Translations under genes and position numbers: made by a program | The notes under the pieces: model-generated | Databases searched by the model: none | The model's input: only the letters and a program-made list of their open reading frames with translations | Told to the model about the DNA's origin: nothing | Shown: piece after piece, positions 19,028 through 29,386 of the stretch | How positions within the stretch are numbered: position 1 is the first letter of the stretch | How the letters are laid out: the number at the start of each line of letters is the position of its first letter | Assembly: GCF_000348985.1 (NCBI RefSeq) | Contig: NC_035924.1 | Location: 124,001 to 188,000, forward strand | Reading direction: 5' to 3' | Length of the DNA stretch: 64,000 bases | Source of the DNA: Huiozyma naganishii CBS 8797 | Taxonomy: Eukaryota > Ascomycota > Saccharomycetes > Saccharomycetales > Saccharomycetaceae

Positions 19028-22000
19028 ATGGAAATGCACTTTTCACCAACAACACCTCTGTTTTTAGAGGACGAAACAGATAATTGTAGGATCAGCACCA
19101 CCATATCTCCAACACAGGAATTATCTCTGCCGACAAATGAAATAAACCAATTGCCCTTTGACGAACGGCAACACATATATCCAGATAGACAAATGTTCGC
19201 AAGCTCTAATGATAATATAACATCCGAATCATTTGTAACTGCGAGAACACGTTTCAATAACGATGCTTCAAATAACTCCTCCCAAAGGCACATATTCTCT
19301 TCACTCGCACACAGTAACAACAATAGCAACGTTACATTGGCAAAGCAAAATACTATTATAGAACACCCGGACGACAACATGACTCCGTTAGCCCCAAACA
19401 CCGAAACTTTTATTAATACAGAGGACAACTCCCATCAAGTGCTACAACATACTGTGAATAACAGACTTGATGCCACAGGATTGAACCAACTGGAAGGACT
19501 TGGACTTTCGATGGGAAGTCCAGAGCACTCGACAGAAGGAAATCGAGATAACTTTAGCCAGACGTCCGGCATACCTGACTCGCCGCGAAAAGCTATAAGA
19601 GCTTCAATGCTATTAACAAGCAAAGCCAGCAATAGAAATAGTGTAGCACCATCGCAACTGCCTCCTGCACTGGAACAACTTAACACGAACAATGAAACAG
19701 ATCGAAGTACCTATACAAATGGCACGGATGCTAACGATACTTTTAATTTCGAAGATACTGTGAATGAATCGCTTATCAACGACACAGTGAACACTTCTAA
19801 GTTTGATGATACCATTGACTCGATTGACAGCTCCTCCAACTGGGAAACATCTTCCATCCGTCATAATTCTGTAGAAATGAGTGATGGGAAAATTGACACC
19901 ACTTCTTCAGGCTACGATTCCAAAACCTTACCTAATTACGCCTACTTATTCATTGTTGCCGCCCATTCTTTTGATGCTACAACTTTGGATAACAAAGACG
20001 ACATTCGAATTTGTTTATCTTTCGATGAAGATGATGTTGGATTTGTACATAACGTGGACGCATCAGGATGGGGCGAAGTAACACTAATACCGTCTCAAAG
20101 AAGAGGATGGGTGCCTTTGAATTATTTTGCCGATTATGTGAAGAAAATACCTGACGCTGACGACTATACCAACAGCTTCAAATATTTGAGGGATTACGTC
20201 AATTCAAAGGCACCAATGGAAGACTTGCTGACGGACTCTGCAAAATTTCTCATAAACATAAGCGACAATTCGACGAGAAACACAACAGTAATACACATTG
20301 ACCTAATAAATGCCATACGAGACGGCGTTAAAAAACTACTGGAGCTGACGGGATGCGTGTCCCGCTCAGATGAAATTGTTCAGGCAAAGGAAAATGTAAG
20401 AAAATCAAGAAAAAAGTTACTAGCCGACTGGTACAGCCTAATGATAAAGGCTGATCACTATAAGGACACACAATCTTTGAAAAACCTTTTAACTCTAAAC
20501 TCTTTAGTTTACGAAGTGCTGAGAAGAGCATTTACTTTTTACAAGGTTTGGTCCACTGAGAAACTATCTTTCGAGAGAAGCAAAACGATTAAAAGGGATG
20601 ACACAGCATCCCAAACCAAAAATAGAGCTAGTCTCGACAAAGGATGCGAACACCTTTCTAACAAGGACTGGAAACACAACTCCACTAAATTCCTAACAAG
20701 TGTACCGCAACCCACCTTACGACTAAACGAGGTTTATCACGTCTTGTCTAACTATTTGAGTCTTATAATGGGTAGACTGGATATGATAGAAGACAATCCG
20801 GCCGGCTGTGAAGCTTTGGAGTTTATGGTGCATCAAATTATTATATTGTTGCGAGAGTTGCTGTATATCAGCAAAACATGTTCATACATTATCAAGGAAA
20901 AATACCAGTACGCGTATGAAGATACACTGGATAAAAATCTGGATCCTCTTCTTTCATTAGTTTCGGAGCTGGTTTCTGCTACAAAGGTTGTGGTTACAAC
21001 CACCTTACATGACAATCTTTACGACTCAAACCCTAGAAATGAAGGTAAGCATTCCAGCACGGGTGACTCCAACTATACATATTCAGAGAATGGTCAAACA
21101 TTACTGAAAATAGCTGCCAAAATGATTACTTTGATTGGACACATAGTGACTGGATGCAATAGCTACATGCGTCTCATCGGTGATTTTGAGTTGGATCCTG
21201 AACGTAAATATCCTGATTTTATGGCTTCGAAATTGAGTCCAGAAGCATTCATAGCGAAGTGCTCCACAACCAACCCTGCATTCAACGTTAAACAATCTCA
21301 AATCAATACCCCCACTTTTGAAACAGCGCAAAAAAGGTTTAATGCTTCACACCAGGTGAATAGTTTGAAAAACGGCGCCATAACATTAGCTCCACTTGAT
21401 GGGGAAACCGACTCTAAAGTATTCAGCAGAGAATCTACCTTCGACAAATATAGGATCGATGAAAATGACAAATTGGGAAACTTTCCAGAGACAGTGTTTG
21501 ACGAAGACTCTTTTCACAAGGAATGCATGTTTGATAAAGAAGGAGCCTTGATAGGTGCCTCATTTAAGGCCTTAGTTTACAAACTAACAGACGAGCTAGA
21601 GGGCCCCAGTGAGCTACTTGTGTTCTGCTTTCTCTTAAACTTTAGAAAATTTGGGAATAGTATTGATCTGGTTAGCGAACTTCTTTCCCGGTTTGATGTG
21701 ACTGGTAACTCGCTTAAATACGAACGAACACGGAAGAATGCCTCATACTCTTCAAAAGAAAGGCGACTAAAAAATAGACGAAAATTGGTATGTTCCACGT
21801 TTCAAAGGTGGATGGAAAGCTTTTGGGTCCTAAAAGACTATGGTGTCTTACCAACAATCATCAACTTTTGTAACGAATGTGTCTCCAGCCTGCTACCAAT
21901 CCAGTCGAAAGTATTAACTGAAATAGCTTCACAACTGGTCTTAACGTGCCCACAAACATTTGACCCACAACAGCATCAGTGGAGGGATGTTCAAACCACA

Positions 22001-23224
22001 CAGCTGATTGTACCAGTTATCTCTAACCCCAAAACTATATCAGTGCTTTCTGAAGCTTCATCGACAAACAGTTTACGGCTATCTGTCTTCTCCCTAAATG
22101 ACCGCGTTATTGATGATTACGATCTAGCCGCTATGCCTGACACAAAAAGAGATTCTGTGCACCTACCGCTTCCAATGCTCAACCTTGGTACATCGACATT
22201 ACTGAGTAAAAATGATGCAAAATGCATAGATAATTTAAATGAAATTTATCGCACACTTTATAAGGTGAGCAACACACCTGAACCAAGAAGCGAGCAATCT
22301 CTGCTAAACATATGGAAGGACCTAAACCATAGTGACATAACAGGCAATTATCTCGTTGAAAGATATCCCCGTAGTCGTGTATCGCTCGCTCTTTTCAGCC
22401 CGCTAGAGATTGCAAAACAACTGGTACTGCTAGAATCGGAGCTATATTTGAGGATTCAGCCATTTGAATTGATTAATTACAAAAATCCTGAAAAATGTTC
22501 CAATATTACTGCGGTTCTTGAATTCACCAATCAATTGTCAAACTATGTCATAGATAGTTTGGTTGCCACTGACATTTCCCTTGGACAAAGAGTTGAACGA
22601 TTAATGGGATGGCTTCGCATTGCTTTAGCCAGCGTCTATTTCAGGAATTTCAATTCTGTAGCAGCTATTATGACCTCTCTACAAAGTCACACTATTACCA
22701 GAATCGCCATGCTCTGGGATCAACTGGAAAAAAAAGACATGAAACTGTTTGAATATCTGTCTAGGATAATTCACCCTAACCACAACTATAAGGTTTATCG
22801 AACTAAATTGAATATGATCATAGGGGATAATCAATATCCTAAATCACCTTTACCTGTTGTCCCATTCTTCAACTTGTTTGTACAAGATTTGACATTTCTG
22901 AACGATGGGAACTCTGATTATAGAAATCCAGATGTGTTTAGACCAAACAAACTGGTCAATATTGATAAGTTCTTGAGAATCACAAGGGTAATTGGCCATA
23001 TCCAATACTTCCAGGTGGGGTACGAGCGGTCGTCTCAAGGCGACATGAATGCCGATGATTCGTTTTTCCGAATGACCGAGCAACTGTCTATTGACACGAC
23101 AAACATCACCGCGCTTCCAACCATGCAGGAATTTATACTCTATGAATTCCAGAGAATTAGTAAAATCTACAAAGAATCTCCAGATCGTGGGTACGAACTG
23201 AGCTTCAAAATCGCGCCAAGATGA
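19028..23224 (+). CDS. BUD5: SH3-RasGEF guanine nucleotide exchange factor, Bud5 by position
   Basis: Role: Ras-family exchange factor. Bud5 activates Rsr1/Bud1 in bud-site selection; Cdc25 activates Ras1/2. Seen: 1398 residues. The N-terminal 300 are Ser/Thr/Asn-rich; an SH3 domain lies at about 303-370 (YLFIVAAHSFDA, GWGEVTLIP, RRGWVPLNYFADYV). A REM domain is near 835-905, and a RasGEF domain at about 1120-1398 (PLEIAKQLVLLESELYLRI, FNSVAAIMTSLQSH, PVVPFFNLFVQDLTFL). Position and orientation between MAT and PHO87 match BUD5 (YCR038C). The length and SH3 domain recall Cdc25 (1589 residues, SH3 near its N-terminus) more than the 642-residue S. cerevisiae Bud5, so a Cdc25-family paralogue remains possible. 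Confidence 0.7.
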   Translation: MEMHFSPTTPLFLEDETDNCRISTTISPTQELSLPTNEINQLPFDERQHIYPDRQMFASSNDNITSESFVTARTRFNNDASNNSSQRHIFSSLAHSNNNSNVTLAKQNTIIEHPDDNMTPLAPNTETFINTEDNSHQVLQHTVNNRLDATGLNQLEGLGLSMGSPEHSTEGNRDNFSQTSGIPDSPRKAIRASMLLTSKASNRNSVAPSQLPPALEQLNTNNETDRSTYTNGTDANDTFNFEDTVNESLINDTVNTSKFDDTIDSIDSSSNWETSSIRHNSVEMSDGKIDTTSSGYDSKTLPNYAYLFIVAAHSFDATTLDNKDDIRICLSFDEDDVGFVHNVDASGWGEVTLIPSQRRGWVPLNYFADYVKKIPDADDYTNSFKYLRDYVNSKAPMEDLLTDSAKFLINISDNSTRNTTVIHIDLINAIRDGVKKLLELTGCVSRSDEIVQAKENVRKSRKKLLADWYSLMIKADHYKDTQSLKNLLTLNSLVYEVLRRAFTFYKVWSTEKLSFERSKTIKRDDTASQTKNRASLDKGCEHLSNKDWKHNSTKFLTSVPQPTLRLNEVYHVLSNYLSLIMGRLDMIEDNPAGCEALEFMVHQIIILLRELLYISKTCSYIIKEKYQYAYEDTLDKNLDPLLSLVSELVSATKVVVTTTLHDNLYDSNPRNEGKHSSTGDSNYTYSENGQTLLKIAAKMITLIGHIVTGCNSYMRLIGDFELDPERKYPDFMASKLSPEAFIAKCSTTNPAFNVKQSQINTPTFETAQKRFNASHQVNSLKNGAITLAPLDGETDSKVFSRESTFDKYRIDENDKLGNFPETVFDEDSFHKECMFDKEGALIGASFKALVYKLTDELEGPSELLVFCFLLNFRKFGNSIDLVSELLSRFDVTGNSLKYERTRKNASYSSKERRLKNRRKLVCSTFQRWMESFWVLKDYGVLPTIINFCNECVSSLLPIQSKVLTEIASQLVLTCPQTFDPQQHQWRDVQTTQLIVPVISNPKTISVLSEASSTNSLRLSVFSLNDRVIDDYDLAAMPDTKRDSVHLPLPMLNLGTSTLLSKNDAKCIDNLNEIYRTLYKVSNTPEPRSEQSLLNIWKDLNHSDITGNYLVERYPRSRVSLALFSPLEIAKQLVLLESELYLRIQPFELINYKNPEKCSNITAVLEFTNQLSNYVIDSLVATDISLGQRVERLMGWLRIALASVYFRNFNSVAAIMTSLQSHTITRIAMLWDQLEKKDMKLFEYLSRIIHPNHNYKVYRTKLNMIIGDNQYPKSPLPVVPFFNLFVQDLTFLNDGNSDYRNPDVFRPNKLVNIDKFLRITRVIGHIQYFQVGYERSSQGDMNADDSFFRMTEQLSIDTTNITALPTMQEFILYEFQRISKIYKESPDRGYELSFKIAPR

Positions 23225-23593
23225 ACAACCGAAACTACCCTTTAACTTCATTACGTATATAGAGAGACACACCTGTTCTCTATTTATATCAATTAATATA
23301 ATCAAATAAGAGACCTTGTTGACACTCGCTTGATAGAGCATTTCCCATTTTGGTACAGAAAAGTTTTATGTAAAATAGAAAGTATCACATATTAGAAACA
23401 AAAATAATCTCACTTTCAATGAGGCTGTGGGACACTGAAAAATTGTAATCTTTTGGGTGAACCATTCGCATCGAATGGATTTGATACCTGGGAACGTTGC
23501 TATATATCTCAATCTGAAGGAGAGACGAAACATTTTTGGAACACTATCATAATATCCTGTCTCCCCTAAGTTTCAACAAGGTGAGGATACACC
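23225..23593. other. Intergenic BUD5-PHO87
   Basis: About 370 bases of A/T-rich sequence between co-oriented genes. No gene, tRNA or recognised control site seen. Confidence 0.5.
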
Positions 23594-26386
23594 ATGAGGT
23601 TCTCTCACTTTCTCCAATACAATTCTGTACCGGAATGGCAGAGTCATTATATGAACTATGAACAGCTAAAAAATCTGATTTACACTCTACAAACGGATGA
23701 ATTGAAACAAAGTGCGGGACCGTCTCAAGAACCGCCAAGTCCAACTGAAGAAACCCAACCAGATAATGAAATTCAGAGAGACAGTTCTTCAACCTCAGTG
23801 AGAGGTATCACATCCAGGTTAAAGAACAGTATCTTCTCTTCAAAGAACAAAGTCAAGAAAGATCCAGTTGATAATATGAAAATGACTAACGCAAATGAAG
23901 AAACAATAGAACTGGATGACTTGTCCCTTGCTCCAGAACAAGATAGGGCAGGGAAGCCCAAAAAGAGTCATATATCTGTTAAGAACCTGAGGCCGAAGCT
24001 ATTTGAATCTCGCCGTTCCTCTGACTCAAGTGACGCCAGAACTTTAAGCAGCCCGTATGACACATTTTTGGGCAGTTTGGAACAGGAAAGAACGAAGATT
24101 GATGATTTTTACAAAAGGATGGAAGTTAAATTCTATGAGAGATTTGATTCTTTGCTAAAAGATTTGGAAGGTGAGGGATTAAATGTTTTTGATGAGGCTT
24201 TTGCGTATGGAGATGAAGATAAAGAGGGCAAGACGGAAGCAATACGTTCCAATATACTCAGTAAGGCCGAGCGCCACTCAACCAACTCATTCGAAATAGG
24301 CATCTCAGCAGCTCATTCAGAACTTCGAAACAGGTTTGACATTTCGGAAGAGGATTTCGATGAGGAAGATGAACTGGGATACGGTATTGACGACGTTCCA
24401 GAAAACAGTGCTTTACTAAATTACTCGCAGGTTAACATCAAATCACAAAAGAAATCGATTTTAAAGCAGTCCATTGTTAATTTATACATTGACATGTGTC
24501 AGCTAAAGTCTTTTATCGAGCTCAATAGGATTGGTTTCAGTAAGATTACGAAAAAGTTTGACAAAGTCTTACATATGAATATGAAACGTGAATTGATCGA
24601 CTCTCAGGACTTCTTCAAGAACGTTTACATTTTTCAAGAACACACCCTCGATGTGTTGAACCAAGTGATACAACTACTCGTGGAGTGCTACGCATTCATA
24701 ACTGACCAACCAGGTAGCCTAGATAAATGTAAAAAGGAGTTGCGCTCTTTTCTACACGATCATATAGTATGGGAAAGAAGCAAAACCTGGAAAGATATGC
24801 TAGGTCTTCTGTCACAGGATAAGAACATCAGAACTGATTTGGATATTGAGGAGGAAAAGAGTCCAAGTAATGAAAGATTACATTTGGATATGTATAGCTA
24901 CCGCCTTCCAAGACCTTTTCACTGGAAATTTGTCAATATAACACATATAAGTGTTCCCAAACTGTTTTTCACCATCAAGGCAGCCAAATTGGCTTTCATA
25001 ATAACGTTTACAGGGATATTGCTGGGTGTTAAAACTTTTAATGATAGGATTGAAGGTAGGTGCATGGCATTAGTCGAGTGCGTGGCCCTGTTGTGGGCAA
25101 CGGAAGCTATTCCTTTGTATATTACTGCATTATTGGTGCCGCTATTGACTGTTCTTTTTAGAGTCTTGAGAGATTCCAATGGAAATGCAATGAAAGCGGC
25201 TGCTGCCTCCTCGGAAATTTTGTCAACAATGTGGTCTTCAACTATCATGATTTTGTTAGCAGGTTTCACATTGGGTGAAGCGCTTGCTCAGTACGATGTG
25301 GCAAAAATTTTGGCGTCCTGGTTACTAGCTTTTGCGGGAACCAAACCTCGTAACGTTTTGTTGATGGCAATGTGTGTCGTTTTCTTTTTATCAATGTGGA
25401 TATCAAATGTTGCCTCTCCAGTCCTGACGTATTCTTTATTGAAACCTTTAATGGATCCTCTGGATGCAGATGCCCCATTTGCAAAGGCGGTTGTACTAGG
25501 CGTCGCACTTGCCGCCGACTTGGGTGGTATGGCATCTCCTATCTCATCTCCCCAAAATATAATATCCATGGACTACCTCAAGCCATACGGGATAGGCTGG
25601 GGTCAATTTTTTGCCGTGGCTTTGCCTTGTGGAGTTTTGTCAATGCTGCTCAGTTGGGGGCTAATGTGCCTAACTTTCAAAATTAATACGACCAAGTTAG
25701 AAAAATTCACACCAATCAGAACGAAGCTCACTATGAAACAATGGTATGTGATAATCGTTACGGTTGCTACTATTCTTTTATGGTGCGTGGAAAGTCAAAT
25801 TGAATCTGCCTTTGGCTCCTCTGGCCAAATTGCAATATTACCAATGGTACTTTTTTTTGCTACTGGACTGCTTTCCACAAAAGACCTAAATACATTTCCC
25901 TGGTCTATTGTGATTTTAGCAATGGGTGGTATCGCACTGGGAAAAACGGTTTCCTCTTCTGGCTTACTACAAACTATTGCCAGATCTTTGCAACGTAGAA
26001 TCGAGAACGATTCTTTGCTGGCAATTCTATGCATCTTCGGTATTCTCATGCTTGTTGTGGGTACTTTCGTGTCCCATACTGTATCTGCCATCATTATCGT
26101 GCCGCTGGTTCAAGAGGTTGGTGAGAAGTTGGGGTCTCCCAAAGCCGCTCCAGTGCTCGTTTTCGGATGTGCCCTCCTGGCATCGTGTGGTATGGGTTTA
26201 GCATCTTCAGGTTTTCCTAACGTAACCGCTATATCTATGACCGACAAGAATGGCAAACGTTATTTAGATGTTGCAACCTTTATTTCAAGAGGTGTACCGG
26301 CATCGTTATTAGCGTGGCTTTGCGTTGTAACGTTAGGATATGGTATTATGATATCAGTGGTCAAGGGGGTCCCCAGCGCGACATGA
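23594..26386 (+). CDS. PHO87: SPX-domain low-affinity phosphate transporter
   Basis: Role: low-affinity inorganic phosphate uptake at the plasma membrane; the SPX domain limits transport. Seen: 930 residues. An SPX domain spans about residues 1-340, starting MRFSHFLQYNSVPEWQSHYM and including a second SPX core (INLYIDMCQLKSFIELNRIGFSKITKKFDK type). A DASS/citrate-type transporter domain with about 12 spans fills 450-930, containing VECVALLWATEAIPLYITALL, MWSSTIMILLAGF, MWISNVASPVLTYSLL and SHTVSAIIIVPLVQEVG. Length fits Pho87 (923) and Pho90 (881). Flanking BUD5 and RBK1 identify it as the YCR037C orthologue. Confidence 0.93.
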   Translation: MRFSHFLQYNSVPEWQSHYMNYEQLKNLIYTLQTDELKQSAGPSQEPPSPTEETQPDNEIQRDSSSTSVRGITSRLKNSIFSSKNKVKKDPVDNMKMTNANEETIELDDLSLAPEQDRAGKPKKSHISVKNLRPKLFESRRSSDSSDARTLSSPYDTFLGSLEQERTKIDDFYKRMEVKFYERFDSLLKDLEGEGLNVFDEAFAYGDEDKEGKTEAIRSNILSKAERHSTNSFEIGISAAHSELRNRFDISEEDFDEEDELGYGIDDVPENSALLNYSQVNIKSQKKSILKQSIVNLYIDMCQLKSFIELNRIGFSKITKKFDKVLHMNMKRELIDSQDFFKNVYIFQEHTLDVLNQVIQLLVECYAFITDQPGSLDKCKKELRSFLHDHIVWERSKTWKDMLGLLSQDKNIRTDLDIEEEKSPSNERLHLDMYSYRLPRPFHWKFVNITHISVPKLFFTIKAAKLAFIITFTGILLGVKTFNDRIEGRCMALVECVALLWATEAIPLYITALLVPLLTVLFRVLRDSNGNAMKAAAASSEILSTMWSSTIMILLAGFTLGEALAQYDVAKILASWLLAFAGTKPRNVLLMAMCVVFFLSMWISNVASPVLTYSLLKPLMDPLDADAPFAKAVVLGVALAADLGGMASPISSPQNIISMDYLKPYGIGWGQFFAVALPCGVLSMLLSWGLMCLTFKINTTKLEKFTPIRTKLTMKQWYVIIVTVATILLWCVESQIESAFGSSGQIAILPMVLFFATGLLSTKDLNTFPWSIVILAMGGIALGKTVSSSGLLQTIARSLQRRIENDSLLAILCIFGILMLVVGTFVSHTVSAIIIVPLVQEVGEKLGSPKAAPVLVFGCALLASCGMGLASSGFPNVTAISMTDKNGKRYLDVATFISRGVPASLLAWLCVVTLGYGIMISVVKGVPSAT

Positions 26387-26766
26387 TCGTACACTTTTGA
26401 CCATCACAAGACCTTCTTCTCTTTAAATACTTTGTATACATGATGATAGATATTGATGAAATGAACGTTTATTTTGTGAAGATCAATTGGGAATGGACTC
26501 ATGACCCGTTACCCTATCTAGTACAGTACTTTGAACTATTATAAACCCCAAGGTATCTGCACCGACATCTTTCAAGACCGTCTCTAAAACCAGGACCCAA
26601 CTAACGAACCACTCTTAAACAAGCAAGCACAAGTGATATAACTACATACTTTACGTATACGGCGTAAATACACAATATCAGAGTCCTTACACACTTTACT
26701 CAACCACAACCTGCTTTAGCTCTTATATTTTTTTACATTTCTTTTAAAAACAATGCACCAAACATG
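26387..26766. other. Convergent PHO87/RBK1 3' region
   Basis: About 380 A/T-rich bases between convergent genes. Nothing further recognised. Confidence 0.5.
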
Positions 26767-27759
26767 TTATTTATTGACAATTTCATCATACATAGGGATA
26801 CTCTCCGCGGCTCCCTTTCTCTGGATGGTCACTGAACTTGCCCTTGTGCTGAATTTGATAGCTTCATTAATATTAGCACCTTGATAAAACTGTGTAGTAA
26901 ATGCTCCCAAAAATGTATCCCCGGCAGCGGTTGTATCCACTACATGAACATTAGCAGCTGCAGGTAAAAATTTGATCTCCTTGTTTTCGTTAGAGCAGTA
27001 TAGAGCACCTTTCGAACCCAATGTGATTATAACAATTGCAGGACCCTTCTCACTAACGCACTGTTCCTGTAAAATTTTGCAAACGGCATTGTAGCCCTTC
27101 ATGAAGTCCTTTTCAATTTCAGCTTCATATTTTTTTACCTCATCGCGAGGGAACACTGTCTGAACGATTTGTAACGATTCAATTTCATTCACAATCAAGA
27201 CATCTACGAGCTGCCAATCCTCTTTATCCACTGCCTTAAAGGGGGACGGATTGAATACAATTTGGTGGTCAGGTCTGTTCTTTTTTAACCAGCGCATAAC
27301 TGAACAGGGGTCTGGGGTCTCCTGTTGAAATACAACCATATTGCGATCCTCAGTTTCAGGAAAAATGGTCTCAAGTTCCTTGCTACCATACACAGTCTTA
27401 CCATTAGCACCCTCAGTGATCAAAATTCTGTTTTGTCCAGTGCTGTTCTCTACAAGAATTGTAGCCACTCCTGTCCGAACACCCTCACTTTTGCGCACAT
27501 GTGACACATCTATATCATGAGATTGCAGCAAGCCCAATAGGGCATCTCCAAAACTATCAGTGCCTACATTCCCAACCATTCTTATACCGTAAGGAACAGA
27601 ACTATCTTTCAGTTTTCTAAGAGCCACCGCTTGGTTTAGCCCCTTTCCCCCGACATGAGTTTCGAAGTAATTGGCCCGGAAAGTCTCACCTGCGTCGGGA
27701 ACACGTTCCGTATAAGTCACCAAATCGTAGTTCAACGACCCCACAACAGATATACTCAT
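26767..27759 (-). CDS. RBK1: Ribokinase
   Basis: Role: ATP-dependent phosphorylation of D-ribose to ribose 5-phosphate in the cytosol. Seen: 330 residues (333 in S. cerevisiae). The PfkB-family N-terminal signature is present as ETHVGGKGLNQAVALRKL, and the C-terminal anion-hole/catalytic motif as DTTAAGDTFLGAF with the catalytic Asp. The substrate-binding start MSISVVGSLNYDLVTYTERV is typical. Neighbours: divergent from RRP43 and convergent with PHO87, as YCR036W is in S. cerevisiae. Confidence 0.96.
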   Translation of the reverse strand: MSISVVGSLNYDLVTYTERVPDAGETFRANYFETHVGGKGLNQAVALRKLKDSSVPYGIRMVGNVGTDSFGDALLGLLQSHDIDVSHVRKSEGVRTGVATILVENSTGQNRILITEGANGKTVYGSKELETIFPETEDRNMVVFQQETPDPCSVMRWLKKNRPDHQIVFNPSPFKAVDKEDWQLVDVLIVNEIESLQIVQTVFPRDEVKKYEAEIEKDFMKGYNAVCKILQEQCVSEKGPAIVIITLGSKGALYCSNENKEIKFLPAAANVHVVDTTAAGDTFLGAFTTQFYQGANINEAIKFSTRASSVTIQRKGAAESIPMYDEIVNK

Positions 27760-28066
27760 CTTACAGGCGTTCTCAGCTGGTGTAACACCTCAGATCTCGA
27801 GTAAAGTTGCAAGCAACTAGCTGGATTGATGCAGCCCCACTACGCATTATATAATATTACGTTAACATATTTCCTTTTGGGAAATTACATTCTGGAAGTG
27901 GAAATGCACTTCCAAATACGGAAATATTACCCATTGTAAAAGGTGAAAAATATTTCAACTTCAAAAATTTTGAGATGACGGACATCAGAGGACTGCGTTA
28001 CTGGCAACTCGGTCGCACTGTCCCCTCCTCCCCCCATCCCGACACCCTCGATTAACTATAGAAGCA
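27760..28066. other. Divergent RBK1/RRP43 promoter
   Basis: Contains a perfect 8-base inverted repeat, TGGAAGTG (27893-27900) and CACTTCCA (27907-27914), separated by six bases, plus the ribosome-biogenesis motif pair listed separately. Confidence 0.5.
27963..27979 (+). promoter_or_regulatory. RRPE and PAC-like motifs upstream of RRP43
   Basis: AAAAATTTT at 27963-27971 matches the RRPE core and is followed directly by GAGATGAC, close to the PAC motif (GATGAG core). The pair marks ribosome-biogenesis genes in yeasts. It lies about 90 bases upstream of the RRP43 start, which fits an rRNA-processing gene. Confidence 0.55.
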
Positions 28067-29227
28067 ATGGATAATCAAGATACAGATAGTCTCACAATTC
28101 ATCCCATTACATTTTCGCCGGATGTTCTAGCGCGTATATCGCCTGAATTGTCGCTACAGAGGCATTTGGCACTTGGTTTCAGGCCATCGCTGAGAGCGTT
28201 TGAAGAATTCAGAGACGTGCAGGTGAACGAGGATGAACTGTCTCGTTATGGGAATGGGAACAAGGACAGCAATATAATTGGATCCAATGTGTTGAAGAGT
28301 GGTGAAACATTTGTGGTTACAACAATCATGGGTGGTATTATTGAAGAGCTCACAGCTTCGAGAGAAGACGGTATAGAGGGTGATCTTTTGAAACTTACTC
28401 AAGACAATTCGGCCGTTTCAAGATACACCTCCGTATACCCAGTGGTGGAGGTGGAACGAGGGAGAGTTGGTGCTTGTACCGATGAGGAAATGGCTCTGTC
28501 GCAAAAACTGTATAACTCGGTTTTACGTTCCAAACTGCTTCCCAAAATGTCGTTGAAGGTGAACCCTGGTGTAAGGATAACCGATGAAAAGGGTGAATTT
28601 AAAATCATATATCCTGACGATGATAATACAGAGTTCTCAGAACAATTGTTTCAACCGAATAGGAACTGGCAGTATTTACTCTACGCGAAAATCGTTGTTT
28701 ACAGCCGTACTGGGCCAGTGTTCCCCTTGTGTTGGAATTCTTTAATGTACGCATTGCAATCCACTAAGTTGCCTAAAGCTTTCATCGACGAAAGGGCAAT
28801 TGATTTGAAAATGACTGTGAGAACCAAGGGGAGGAGTACCACCGTTAAAGAAACATACGATATATTGTGCGACCCCACAAGACAGTTCCCATTAAAATTA
28901 CGCGAGGAAAACATCGGGTTTGCATCCAACTATGGAATCGTTGATACTGATCCAGAATCTCAATTGAATGCCGAAGAGGGGGCGGCGGATGGCAGCGATG
29001 ACGGAACCGTTGCAGCGGAAGCGGTGCTTCTAGCAGATATCGATACTGAGTCGGAAGAAACCAGCATAAATACCACCATATCAATTATCAACGATTCGAG
29101 GGGTAACATGAAGAGTTTTACAGCACTAGGCGGGTCGGCCAAGATAACACCTGACATGATCAAAAGATCGATAAAGTTATCGACGCAACGAGCTTTGCAC
29201 CTGAAAGAGAAAAATATTGTGAAATAG
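28067..29227 (+). CDS. RRP43: Exosome core ring subunit Rrp43
   Basis: Role: non-catalytic RNase PH-like subunit of the nine-protein ring of the RNA exosome, which processes 5.8S rRNA and degrades RNA in nucleus and cytoplasm. Seen: 386 residues (394 in S. cerevisiae). The start carries the family's [30 protein letters not shown], then [19 protein letters not shown] and the RNase PH second strand set ([25 protein letters not shown]). It lies in the RBK1-RRP43-ELO2 order of YCR036W-YCR035C-YCR034W. Confidence 0.95.
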   Translation: MDNQDTDSLTIHPITFSPDVLARISPELSLQRHLALGFRPSLRAFEEFRDVQVNEDELSRYGNGNKDSNIIGSNVLKSGETFVVTTIMGGIIEELTASREDGIEGDLLKLTQDNSAVSRYTSVYPVVEVERGRVGACTDEEMALSQKLYNSVLRSKLLPKMSLKVNPGVRITDEKGEFKIIYPDDDNTEFSEQLFQPNRNWQYLLYAKIVVYSRTGPVFPLCWNSLMYALQSTKLPKAFIDERAIDLKMTVRTKGRSTTVKETYDILCDPTRQFPLKLREENIGFASNYGIVDTDPESQLNAEEGAADGSDDGTVAAEAVLLADIDTESEETSINTTISIINDSRGNMKSFTALGGSAKITPDMIKRSIKLSTQRALHLKEKNIVK

Positions 29228-29386
29228 TGTATATATCATTAATAATACGTCCATAAATATCGGTTTATAACCGTAATGACCAGGGCAATAACAGTGAAGC
29301 TTTGTTAGATAAAGAAAGAGAAAAAAACAACAACAACAACGATATATTACAAACAACGCTGTGCCAGGTAACTAAAAGCGATGGGG

